NCBI GenBank assembly: GCA_003140115.1
Contig: PLIQ01000229.1
Coordinates: forward strand, 1 to 18,667
Source: Actinomycetota bacterium
Lineage (GTDB): Bacteria; Actinomycetota; Actinomycetes; Streptosporangiales; Streptosporangiaceae
Direction of reading: 5' to 3'
Length of the DNA: 18,667 nt
Below the pieces are notes generated by a model. The model saw only the letters and a list, made by a program, of their open reading frames with translations, was not told where the DNA came from and ran no database searches. Below, piece by piece: positions 5,593 to 15,993 of this stretch. The translations under genes were made by a program, and so were the position numbers. Every line of letters starts with the position of its first letter. Within the stretch, counting starts at the first letter, position 1.

Positions 5593-8500
5593 ATGGCAGC
5601 GACCGTTACGCCCGTCGCCCCGTCCCGTTACGACGGGTTCACCACCATGCCCCTCGGCGGCCCATGGCGCACGGGGAGCAGCGGCAAGATCGCGACCGAC
5701 AGCGATCCGTGGAGCGGTGCGACCCTGACCGAGATCCCGCTGGCCGGGCCGGACGACCTCGACGACGCCTTCGCCGCGGCCGAGCGGGCGCAGCCGGCGT
5801 GGGCCGCGCGGCCGCCGGCGACCCGGGCGGACGTGATGCGGGCGGCCGCTGCGGTGCTGGCGGCCCGTCGGGCCGAGGTCACCGACTGGCTGATCCACGA
5901 GACCGGCGCTCCGGTCGCCGCGGCCGAACTCGAGTGGAACCTGGCCTGCGAGGCGATGCTGGGGGCGGCGTCGCTACCGCACCAGGTCACCGGGCGCATC
6001 GTGCCGTCCGACCTGCCGGGCCGGCAGACCCGCGTCTGCCGGGTGCCGGCCGGGGTGATCGCGGTGATCAGCCCCGCGAGCTTCCCGATGCTGCTGTCCA
6101 GCCGAGCCACGGCGGCCGCGCTGGCGGCCGGGAACGCGGTGGTCCTCAAGCCGTCCAGCGATAGCCCGGTCACCGGCGGGCTGCTGCTGGCCAAGATCTT
6201 CCGGGAGGCCGGCCTGCCGGCCGGACTGCTCAGCGTGGTCGTTGCCTCCGGCCCGGAGATCAGCGAGGCGATCACCGGGCATCCGGTGCCCCGCGTCATC
6301 TCGTTCGCCGGCTCGGCCGCGACCGGGCGGGTGCTGGCCCGCGGGGCGGCGGGCAAGCGGCTCGTCGGCCAGCCCGGCACGGAGGGATCGTTCGTCGTCC
6401 TCGAGGACGCCGACCTCGCGCGGGCGGTCGACGCGGCGGTGTTCGGCTCCTTCGCCGGACAGGATCAGATCTGCATGATCACCCGCCGGATCACCGTGCA
6501 CCGGAAGGTGTACTCCGAGTTCACCGAACGGCTGCTGACCCTGGCGGGTTGCTTGCGAGCCGGTGATCCGGCGGCCGCGGACACCGACATCGGCCCGGTC
6601 GGCACCGCCCGGCGGCTGACCGCGATCCGGGACGCCGTGGAGCGGGCCCGCGCCGAGGGGGCCCGCCAGGTGCTCGGCGGTGAGCCGGACGGCCCGGCCC
6701 GGCTGCTGCTGCCCCCGCACGTGCTGCTGGCGCGGAACAACGTGGCGAGCACCAGGGAGGAGATAGCCGGCCCGGTGATCACGATCGTCCGGGCGCGGGA
6801 CGAACGGGATGGCATCCGGATCGCGAACGAGACCGGGTACGGCCGGTCAAGCGCGGTCTTCACCCGGGACATCGAGCGAGGCGCGCGCGTCGCCCTCGCC
6901 CTGAACGCCACGATGACCCACGTCAACGACGCTCCGGTGAACGGCGACGCCACGGACGACCGCCGGGCCATGGGCGACTTCACCGCGGAGCACTGGATCA
7001 GTGTGCCGCTGCGCGCCGGTCCATTATCCGGTGACCGGTCAGCGGATACGGACCGCGACCAGGCAGGCGTCGTCGCCGGTGTCAGAGACCGCGCTGGCCA
7101 GGATCTGGTCGGCCTGGGTGGCGGCGGTCAGGTCAGCGCCAGTCACGTTAGGGGCCTCCGGCCGCGTCCCGTAGCCGGGACTCAGCCCGGCGACGAACTC
7201 CCGGAGCACGTCTTCGATCGAGTCACCGCGCCGCTCGATCAGCCCGTCGGTGAACAACAGCAGGGTGTCACCGGGTTCCAGCGACAGCACCGCTTCCTCG
7301 TAGCTGGCGTCCGGGTCCATGCCGAGCAAGACTCCGCCGGGCAGCGGAAGCGCCCGGGCGATGCCGCCGCGCACCAGCACCGGCGGCAGGTGCCCGGCGC
7401 GGGCCCAGCGCAGCACGCGGGTCTGCGGGTTGTAGAGCCCGCATATCACGGTCCCGATCACGCCCGAGGTGAGATGGCACATCACGCCGTTGAGCATGCG
7501 GAGCAGCTCGGCCGGCCCGGCTCCGGTGATGGCCAGGCCGCGCAGCGAGTTGCGCGCCGCGACCATGCCGGTCACCGCGTCGATGCCGTGCCCGGCCACG
7601 TCGCCGACCACCAGCAGTACGTCGGTGGCCGGCAGCAGGAGCGTGTCGTACCAGTCGCCGCCGACCAGCTGGCCCTCGCCGACCGGCCGGTAGCGCACCG
7701 CGACATCGATGCCGGCCGCTTCCACCGGCACGGCGTCGGGCGGCATGATGGCCTGCTGCAGGCGCAGCGCGAGCAGGTGCTCCTCGGCGGCCCGCTGCTC
7801 GCTGTCGGCGAGCTGGTCACGCGTCGCGGCCAGGGCGACCTGGGTGTGGTAGTGCGCCGAGACGTCCTGGAAGGCCCCGCGCACCGCGACCACCGCGCCG
7901 GCCGCGTCCATGACCGGTTCGGCGAACACCCGGATCTGGCGGATGCTCCCGTCATCGGGGTGCACGACGCGGAACGTCACCGTCGCCGCCTCCCGCCGGT
8001 CGGCCAGGCGCTGCCGGAAGCGCGTCATGACCGGCTTATCGGCCGCCATCACGTAGCTGTGCAGATCGGCCAGCGGGATCTCCGTCCCCGAGCGCGGCAC
8101 CAGGCCGAACAGCTCGAAGGCCGAGTCGGTCCAGCGCACCAGCCCGGTGACGAGATTCTCCTCCCAGCCGCCGAGACGGCCGAGCCGCTGCGCGTGGTCC
8201 AGGAGCACGGCCAGGTCCGGGGCCCGGCCCGCCGTGTCGTCGCCGTGCCAGGTGAAGATCGCGCCGTCGAAGAACCTGGCCACCCGCAGGTCGGCCAGCG
8301 GCGGCGCGGCGGCCGCGCTGGGGGCCGGATGGGCGGAGAACCCGCTGGTCAGGGCGTCGCCGAGCGGACCAGGAACGTGCTGGGACACGCCATCGGTCAG
8401 GACCTGCACGGCCCGGGCGAACAGGCCCTGACCGGAAACGCTCGCCGGGTACGCTTCCAGCAGGGTCAGCCGGGCCAGGTCGTTCCCGGACCGGCCCGCG

Positions 8501-8796
8501 AGATCGCGGAAGCAGGGGCTGACGTGCTCGATGCTGAAGTCGGTCACCCGGCCGCTGTCATCCCTCATCGCCTGCACCACGAGCACCGAGTCGGCCAGAC
8601 CGTCCAGCAGCGTGTAGACGGCGGCGCGGGGATGGGCGGCGGCCAGGCTGCCGTGCGCGAGCCGGGCGGCGATCACGAGCGCGCAGCCCGCGGCGAGCGC
8701 GGACAGCTCCTGGCGGACCTCGGTGCCGAAGGCCACCAGCGGCTCGGGCCAGCTGACCTCCATCACGCCGAGCAGCCGGCCGCCGCGCTCGCGTAG
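5593..8796 (+). CDS. aldehyde-dehydrogenase-like protein, probable pseudoenzyme, no stop at its natural end
   Basis: The ATG at 5593 follows AGGAG. Residues 1-480 (to about 7035) resemble benzaldehyde/vanillin-type NAD(P) aldehyde dehydrogenases: VVLKPSSDSP with cofactor Lys K186, ISFAGSAATG (236-245), the nucleophile C294 in QICMITRR, EEIAGPV (389-395), AVFTRDIERG and MTHVNDAPVN. Key residues are lost. The usual PWN/PFN motif reads PAS (161-163), removing the oxyanion Asn. The catalytic Glu of ELGG is Q260 (GQPGT). The PFGG-rich segment before WISV (468-471) is largely missing. The family's terminal RHYPF-stop is absent in frame, and the frame runs 587 more codons to 8796, entirely antisense to the PP2C phosphatase gene. 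Only 5593-7038 is convincing coding sequence; the rest looks like composition-driven open frame. It is either a decaying gene or a frameshift/assembly error near 7000-7035. Confidence 0.7.
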   Translation: MAATVTPVAPSRYDGFTTMPLGGPWRTGSSGKIATDSDPWSGATLTEIPLAGPDDLDDAFAAAERAQPAWAARPPATRADVMRAAAAVLAARRAEVTDWLIHETGAPVAAAELEWNLACEAMLGAASLPHQVTGRIVPSDLPGRQTRVCRVPAGVIAVISPASFPMLLSSRATAAALAAGNAVVLKPSSDSPVTGGLLLAKIFREAGLPAGLLSVVVASGPEISEAITGHPVPRVISFAGSAATGRVLARGAAGKRLVGQPGTEGSFVVLEDADLARAVDAAVFGSFAGQDQICMITRRITVHRKVYSEFTERLLTLAGCLRAGDPAAADTDIGPVGTARRLTAIRDAVERARAEGARQVLGGEPDGPARLLLPPHVLLARNNVASTREEIAGPVITIVRARDERDGIRIANETGYGRSSAVFTRDIERGARVALALNATMTHVNDAPVNGDATDDRRAMGDFTAEHWISVPLRAGPLSGDRSADTDRDQAGVVAGVRDRAGQDLVGLGGGGQVSASHVRGLRPRPVAGTQPGDELPEHVFDRVTAPLDQPVGEQQQGVTGFQRQHRFLVAGVRVHAEQDSAGQRKRPGDAAAHQHRRQVPGAGPAQHAGLRVVEPAYHGPDHARGEMAHHAVEHAEQLGRPGSGDGQAAQRVARRDHAGHRVDAVPGHVADHQQYVGGRQQERVVPVAADQLALADRPVAHRDIDAGRFHRHGVGRHDGLLQAQREQVLLGGPLLAVGELVTRRGQGDLGVVVRRDVLEGPAHRDHRAGRVHDRFGEHPDLADAPVIGVHDAERHRRRLPPVGQALPEARHDRLIGRHHVAVQIGQRDLRPRARHQAEQLEGRVGPAHQPGDEILLPAAETAEPLRVVQEHGQVRGPARRVVAVPGEDRAVEEPGHPQVGQRRRGGRAGGRMGGEPAGQGVAERTRNVLGHAIGQDLHGPGEQALTGNARRVRFQQGQPGQVVPGPAREIAEAGADVLDAEVGHPAAVIPHRLHHEHRVGQTVQQRVDGGAGMGGGQAAVREPGGDHERAARGERGQLLADLGAEGHQRLGPADLHHAEQPAAALA
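7039..8796 (+). other. stop-less readthrough tail antisense to the phosphatase gene
   Basis: This is the continuation of the ALDH-like frame past its homology boundary. Its translation is rich in Arg, Gly, Gln, His and Ala, with no recognisable domain, as expected for the complement of a high-GC gene. The boundary coincides with the stop codon of the opposite gene (7039). A TGA (7032-7034) and a TAG (7172-7174) exist in the other two plus frames. Confidence 0.6.
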
Positions 8797-9456
8797 CGCC
8801 AGGACCGCACGGGCGCCATCGGGGGGGCCGGGTACCGGCGCGGCGTCGCCTTCGGGCCGGCCCGGAGGCCACCACAGGTCAGCGGCGCCCTGGGCGACCC
8901 GCTGGGCGGGGCAGTCGAACTGCGGCGGGAGGTACCGCCACCGCCTGGCCTGGCTCTGGCCCAGACCGCCCTCGCCGAGCAGCGTGAGCGCGCCGTCCGC
9001 CTCAAGCAGCCACAGCACGACGGCGCCCGCGCGGAGCGGGCCCAGCACCGGCCCGGCCACGGCGCCGACCAGCTCCGCGCCATCGGCGGCCAGCTCGGCG
9101 GCGGCCTGGACCATCAGCCAATCGGGTCCGGACGGGCCCGCCCTGACCGCGTCAAGGCCACCGGAGCCGGCCGGGGCGGTGGCAGACGGGCCATTGCCGA
9201 GGGGCGAGGCGTCCGGGGACAGGACCGCGGCGGACAGCTCGGCGATCGGGGCCCCGGTCGCCGCGGACAGCTCGGCGAGCTGGCTGGCGGCCTCATCGGA
9301 GGACAGGCCGAGGCGCTCCATCAGCGCGCCGCGGGCCATCGCCACGACCGACTCCCCCGCGGCCGCGGCCCGGATCTGGTCCAGAACCCGCCGCTGGTGC
9401 TCGATGACCGCGGTCAGCCGCAGCACGTCGTCATCGTCGCTACCGGTCACGATCAC
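7039..9456 (-). CDS. ANTAR-GAF-PAS-SpoIIE/PP2C sensor phosphatase
   Basis: An 805-residue cytoplasmic protein. GTG start at 9456 with GGAGAGG upstream. Domains: an ANTAR-like helical segment at 35-78 (ARGALMERLGLSSDEA); a GAF-like region at about 112-268; a PAS-like region at about 278-405; a PAS/PAC unit at about 418-533 (GLVRWTDSAFELFGL, then FRVVHPDDGSIRQIRVFAEP and GAFQDVS); a short helical linker at 535-565; and the PP2C/SpoIIE domain at 566-805. Metal-binding acids are all present: D601 (GGDWYD), D619 (GDVAGHG), D737 (FTDGLIE) and D795-D796 (GDDACLVAV). Such RsbU/RsbP-type phosphatases dephosphorylate STAS antagonists when their sensor domains detect stress, so the antagonist at 3723-4091 is a plausible substrate (inference). 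An ANTAR unit at the N-terminus is not the common position. No membrane segment is seen. Confidence 0.92.
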   Translation of the reverse strand: MIVTGSDDDDVLRLTAVIEHQRRVLDQIRAAAAGESVVAMARGALMERLGLSSDEAASQLAELSAATGAPIAELSAAVLSPDASPLGNGPSATAPAGSGGLDAVRAGPSGPDWLMVQAAAELAADGAELVGAVAGPVLGPLRAGAVVLWLLEADGALTLLGEGGLGQSQARRWRYLPPQFDCPAQRVAQGAADLWWPPGRPEGDAAPVPGPPDGARAVLALRERGGRLLGVMEVSWPEPLVAFGTEVRQELSALAAGCALVIAARLAHGSLAAAHPRAAVYTLLDGLADSVLVVQAMRDDSGRVTDFSIEHVSPCFRDLAGRSGNDLARLTLLEAYPASVSGQGLFARAVQVLTDGVSQHVPGPLGDALTSGFSAHPAPSAAAAPPLADLRVARFFDGAIFTWHGDDTAGRAPDLAVLLDHAQRLGRLGGWEENLVTGLVRWTDSAFELFGLVPRSGTEIPLADLHSYVMAADKPVMTRFRQRLADRREAATVTFRVVHPDDGSIRQIRVFAEPVMDAAGAVVAVRGAFQDVSAHYHTQVALAATRDQLADSEQRAAEEHLLALRLQQAIMPPDAVPVEAAGIDVAVRYRPVGEGQLVGGDWYDTLLLPATDVLLVVGDVAGHGIDAVTGMVAARNSLRGLAITGAGPAELLRMLNGVMCHLTSGVIGTVICGLYNPQTRVLRWARAGHLPPVLVRGGIARALPLPGGVLLGMDPDASYEEAVLSLEPGDTLLLFTDGLIERRGDSIEDVLREFVAGLSPGYGTRPEAPNVTGADLTAATQADQILASAVSDTGDDACLVAVRIR

Positions 9457-9526
9457 CCGCCTCTCCGCACGGCGTACGGTTAATCAATAAACGCGTGCAA
9501 ACCCATCGCAACCCGGTACCAGCACA

Positions 9527-9562
9527 GTGCTTATCGCGATCGGCGGTGCTTATCGCGATAAG
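9527..9562. repeat. operator-like tandem repeat with embedded palindrome
   Basis: GTGCTTATCGCGAT occurs at 9527-9540 and again at 9546-9559, spaced 19 bp start to start (about two helical turns). The second copy extends into a perfect 14-bp palindrome, CTTATCGCGATAAG (9549-9562). This looks like a binding site for a dimeric regulator between two divergent signalling genes. The cognate protein is unknown. Confidence 0.6.
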
Positions 9563-9640
9563 CGGCCGCGGCAGCGGACCGGCTTTTCACGCCTTTGCCC
9601 TGCTGCTGACGCTTGCCCGGCCCATGATAGTTACATCGGG

Positions 9641-9655
9641 TCTACCATCGGTAGA
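9641..9655. promoter_or_regulatory. short perfect inverted repeat upstream of the kinase gene
   Basis: TCTACC (9641-9646) and GGTAGA (9650-9655) flank a 3-base centre, about 60 bases before the kinase start. It could be a half-turn operator or a hairpin in the 5' leader. Its short length makes chance possible. Confidence 0.3.
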
Positions 9656-9713
9656 AATCGCACGACGGTGCCGAGCGGGTGTCGCGCCGCATCGGCACAG
9701 CTGATGGGAGCGC

Positions 9714-13715
<4,002 letters not shown>

Positions 13716-14090
13716 CGCCGCGACCGTCCGCTTGGCGGCCGCAGCGGTCCGCCGCCTGCGCCGCCGGTCGCGCTGCCGGTCCTCGGCGGTGGCCCCGCCC
13801 CAGATGCCGTAGTTCTGATTGTGCGCCAGCGCGAACTCCAGGCATTCCTGCCGCACGCCGCAGCCCGCGCAGATCGTCTTGGCCGCCGCGATCTGCGCGG
13901 CCGGGGCGGTCACGGAAAGCGGAAAGAACAAGTCCGGGTCTGCCGACCGGCAAGCGGCCGCCGACCGCCAATTCTGGTCACTTCCAGTCGCGGTCATCGC
14001 GTGTCCTCACGAGGTCTTCACAGGGTTCGGGACAGGGTTTGCGATCAATCTGACGCTGACGCTCGGCTGCCCCGCCAAACGCGGTTTAAA

Positions 14091-14106
14091 TGTGACGATC
14101 CTCACA
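14091..14106. promoter_or_regulatory. CRP/GlxR-type operator between whiB and sigma genes
   Basis: TGTGA (14091-14095), CGATCC, TCACA (14102-14106): a perfect match to the TGTGA-N6-TCACA dyad bound by CRP-family regulators, including mycobacterial CRP and corynebacterial GlxR. The match extends one base each side (ATGTGA/TCACAT). It is centred about 100 bases upstream of the whiB start and 84 bases upstream of the sigma start. Confidence 0.6.
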
Positions 14107-14115
14107 TCGGCTCAC

Positions 14116-14139
14116 GTTTATTCGCTCTGAGTCGGGCAC
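14116..14139 (+). promoter_or_regulatory. candidate SigB-type promoter for the sigma factor gene
   Basis: GTTT (14116-14119), 14 bases, then GGGCAC (14134-14139), one base from the SigB-type -10 GGGTAC. Its position about 45 bases before the sigma start would fit autoregulation, common for SigB/F genes. Pattern match only. Confidence 0.35.
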
Positions 14140-14156
14140 ACCGTACTCGTCCTTAA

Positions 14157-14174
14157 TTTCCAGGGTTTCCAGGG
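14157..14174 (+). repeat. 9-bp tandem duplication at the sigma gene ribosome site
   Basis: TTTCCAGGG is repeated perfectly at 14157-14165 and 14166-14174. The second copy supplies the GGG of the GGGAG ribosome site before the TTG start at 14183. Confidence 0.7.
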
Positions 14175-14182
14175 AGACCACC

Positions 14183-15055
14183 TTGACACAGGGAACGCTC
14201 CGGCGGCCGACCGCAGGCGCCATCGGCGCCGGCCTCCATCCCGGATCGCGCGCGGAGCTCAAAGAGCTGACCGACAACGCCTTGCTGGCCAAGGTCCGCT
14301 CGGCGCCCCGCGACAGTGAGCTGCGGGCCGCCGCCTGCGAGATACTCGTGGAGCGCTACGGCAAGCTCGTCCGCTCGTGCGTCCGGCAGTACCGCGGCAG
14401 CCCGGAGCCCACCGAGGATCTCATGCAGGTCGGATACGTCGGCCTGCTCAAGGCCATCAACAACTACGACCCCGAGGTCGGCGACAGCCTGTCCGCCTAC
14501 GCGCAGCCGTGCGTCAGCGGCGAGATCAAGCGTCACTTCCGGGACAAGCGCTGGCAGATCCACGTCCGCCGGTCGGCTCAGGAACTGCTGCTGGAGCTGC
14601 GCAAGGCCAACGAGGAACTCACCCAGCAACTGAGCCGCCAGCCGGCCGAGGCCGAACTGGCCGAGCGGCTCGGGGTCAGCGAAGACGACATGCGGGAGGC
14701 GCGCCAGGCCGATCTGGTGTTCAGCGCCTACTCGCTGGACGCCCCGCTGTCGGACCGGGAGGATCCGGCGCTGCTGGCCGACGTGCTGGGCGACGACGAC
14801 CCGGGCGTCGCGCACACGATCGACATGGAGTCCGTCAACGCCCACTGGGAAGAGTTGCCCGAACGCGAGCAACGCATTCTGGTGATGCGCTTCTACGGCA
14901 ACCTGACCCAGACGGAGATCGGTGACCGGCTCGGCATCTCGCAGATGCACGTCTCCCGGCTCCTAGCCCGAGCCCTGGCGCACCTGAGAAGCAAGCTGGT
15001 CGATTCCTCCGAAGCCGCCGACGCCGCGCCCACCTTCAACGCGGCGGCGGGCTGA
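14183..15055 (+). CDS. SigB/SigF/SigG-family RNA polymerase sigma factor
   Basis: A 290-residue group 3 sigma-70 factor. The start is a TTG at 14183, six bases after GGGAG; no ATG or GTG with a ribosome site is nearby. Region 2 (54-125) carries EDLMQVGYVGLLKAINNYDPEVG and the DNA-melting segment SAYAQPCVSGEIKRHFRDKRW. Region 3 spans about 135-185 (RQPAEAELAERLGVSEDDM). Region 4 (222-272) contains the helix-turn-helix LTQTEIGDRLGISQMHVSRLL. Order and length match actinobacterial SigB/F/G factors that control osmotic, oxidative or developmental stress genes and are held by RsbW-like anti-sigma factors. No anti-sigma gene adjoins it; the RsbW/RsbV-like pair at 3165-4091 is the nearest candidate (inference). 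Two stress membrane protein genes follow on the same strand with gaps of 31 and 74 bases, so co-transcription is likely. Confidence 0.93.
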   Translation: MTQGTLRRPTAGAIGAGLHPGSRAELKELTDNALLAKVRSAPRDSELRAAACEILVERYGKLVRSCVRQYRGSPEPTEDLMQVGYVGLLKAINNYDPEVGDSLSAYAQPCVSGEIKRHFRDKRWQIHVRRSAQELLLELRKANEELTQQLSRQPAEAELAERLGVSEDDMREARQADLVFSAYSLDAPLSDREDPALLADVLGDDDPGVAHTIDMESVNAHWEELPEREQRILVMRFYGNLTQTEIGDRLGISQMHVSRLLARALAHLRSKLVDSSEAADAAPTFNAAAG

Positions 15056-15086
15056 GGCTGGGCGTTCACATAGCGGAAGGACCGTC

Positions 15087-15485
15087 ATGAAAACCGGAAT
15101 GGGACTCGTACTGATCGGCATCGGGGCGATCCTCGCCTTCGCCGTGACGACGAATACCTCTGTCTTCAACCTGCACACCGCCGGCTACGTGATCATGCTC
15201 ATCGGCATCCTCGGTCTGGCCGTCCCCCGCCGCGGCTACGGCTGGGTCGGCCGGCGGCTGCTCGTCCGGCAGGCGCGCTGGCGGCCGGGCCGCGGGGTCG
15301 AAGAGGTCATCTACCCGACCGACGTCAACCGCAATCCGGCCGACACCCGCGTGCCGGCCGGCCTGCCCGCCCCGGGCGCATTCGGCAGTCCCGAGGCGAG
15401 CACCCACCTCGACGCCGCCCGGAATCTGTCCACCGGGCCGCGCCCGGGCGAGACCGAGATCGTAGAAGACGTTTACGAGGACTGA
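15087..15485 (+). CDS. DUF6458-like small membrane protein
   Basis: 132 residues from the ATG at 15087, preceded by GGAAGGA. Two hydrophobic helices, at 4-21 (GMGLVLIGIGAILAFAV) and 32-47 (GYVIMLIGILGLAV), flank a short polar loop. This 'GLGAILAFAV ... GWVLMLxGxLGL' arrangement is typical of the actinobacterial DUF6458 family. A basic stretch (PRRGYGWVGRRLLVRQARWRPGR) follows, then a long acidic, probably disordered cytoplasmic tail ending EIVEDVYED; the tail is longer than in typical members. Its place right after a stress sigma factor gene suggests a cell-envelope stress role, but the function is unknown. Confidence 0.82.
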   Translation: MKTGMGLVLIGIGAILAFAVTTNTSVFNLHTAGYVIMLIGILGLAVPRRGYGWVGRRLLVRQARWRPGRGVEEVIYPTDVNRNPADTRVPAGLPAPGAFGSPEASTHLDAARNLSTGPRPGETEIVEDVYED

Positions 15486-15523
15486 CGCCCTCGCGCGGCG
15501 CACCGCAAAACGAACGGAATCGT

Positions 15524-15553
15524 AAAGCAGTACGAGGAAAAGCAGTACGAGGA
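15524..15553 (+). repeat. 15-bp perfect tandem duplication at a ribosome site
   Basis: AAAGCAGTACGAGGA occurs at 15524-15538 and directly again at 15539-15553. Each copy carries a GAGGA Shine-Dalgarno-like core; the second merges into GGAGAGG in front of the ATG at 15560. The rest of the 74-base gap shows nothing else. Confidence 0.8.
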
Positions 15554-15559
15554 GAGGTC

Positions 15560-15856
15560 ATGACACTCACCGCTTCCGTCATCATCGTCTGGCTACTCAT
15601 CGGGCTGGTGATCGGCGGGCTGGCACGACTGCTCGTGCCGGGCCGTCAGCACATCGGGCTGATAATGACGATCCTCATCGGCATTGTGGCCGCGCTGCTA
15701 GGCGGGATTATCACCACCGCCATTATTGGCGCGGGCCATGCGGTGATCACCTTCATCGTCGCGCTGGTCGCGGCGGCCCTGCTGGTCAGCGCGTTCACCA
15801 CCCGCGGCTACGGCCGTTACCGCACCCGCCGCCGGTCCAGGCGGTGGCGCTGGTAG
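15560..15856 (+). CDS. GlsB/YeaQ/YmgE family stress response membrane protein
   Basis: 98 residues from the ATG at 15560, with GGAGAGG closely upstream. It is built of three hydrophobic helices: 6-25 (SVIIVWLLIGLVIGGLARLL), 33-57 (GLIMTILIGIVAALLGGIITTAIIG) and 60-79 (HAVITFIVALVAAALLVSAF). The signature GLARLLVPG after helix 1 and GIVAALLGG in helix 2 match this transglycosylase-associated family. The tail is strongly basic (RGYGRYRTRRRSRRWRW) and would lie in the cytoplasm. Family members are induced by envelope, acid or general stress, and their biochemical role is unclear. The position downstream of a SigB-type factor agrees with this. A perfect hairpin 25 bases after the stop ends the unit. 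Confidence 0.9.
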   Translation: MTLTASVIIVWLLIGLVIGGLARLLVPGRQHIGLIMTILIGIVAALLGGIITTAIIGAGHAVITFIVALVAAALLVSAFTTRGYGRYRTRRRSRRWRW

Positions 15857-15881
15857 GCCGCGCGGTAACGAGGCGCTCGGC

Positions 15882-15913
15882 ATCCGCCGGGGTGAGATAT
15901 CACCCCGGCGGAT
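15882..15913 (+). terminator. perfect 14-bp hairpin terminator
   Basis: ATCCGCCGGGGTGA (15882-15895) and TCACCCCGGCGGAT (15900-15913) form a perfect stem with a 4-base GATA loop, followed by ACTTGTG. It closes the sigma/membrane-protein unit and separates it from the next phosphatase gene. Confidence 0.85.
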
Positions 15914-15993
15914 ACTTGTGCATTAGTGCCGTTGGGCCGCCAGTACTATGGTGTCGGTTCAGGGGCCGGCACGAGGGACGATGATCGGGAGAG

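Larger units (their letters stand above)
9457..9713. promoter_or_regulatory. divergent intergenic region between phosphatase and hybrid kinase genes
   Basis: 257 bases without a convincing gene; the short plus-strand frames here lack ribosome sites and family features. It must carry promoters for both flanking genes. It contains an AT-richer patch next to the phosphatase start (TTAATCAATAAA, 9480-9491), the repeat pair at 9527-9562 and a small hairpin at 9641-9655. I could not assign -10/-35 boxes with confidence. Confidence 0.6.

Noticed and set aside
9495..9704. Short plus-strand frame in the divergent intergenic region
   Set aside because: No ribosome site, and it covers the operator-like repeats. 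The sequence has no membrane or family pattern.
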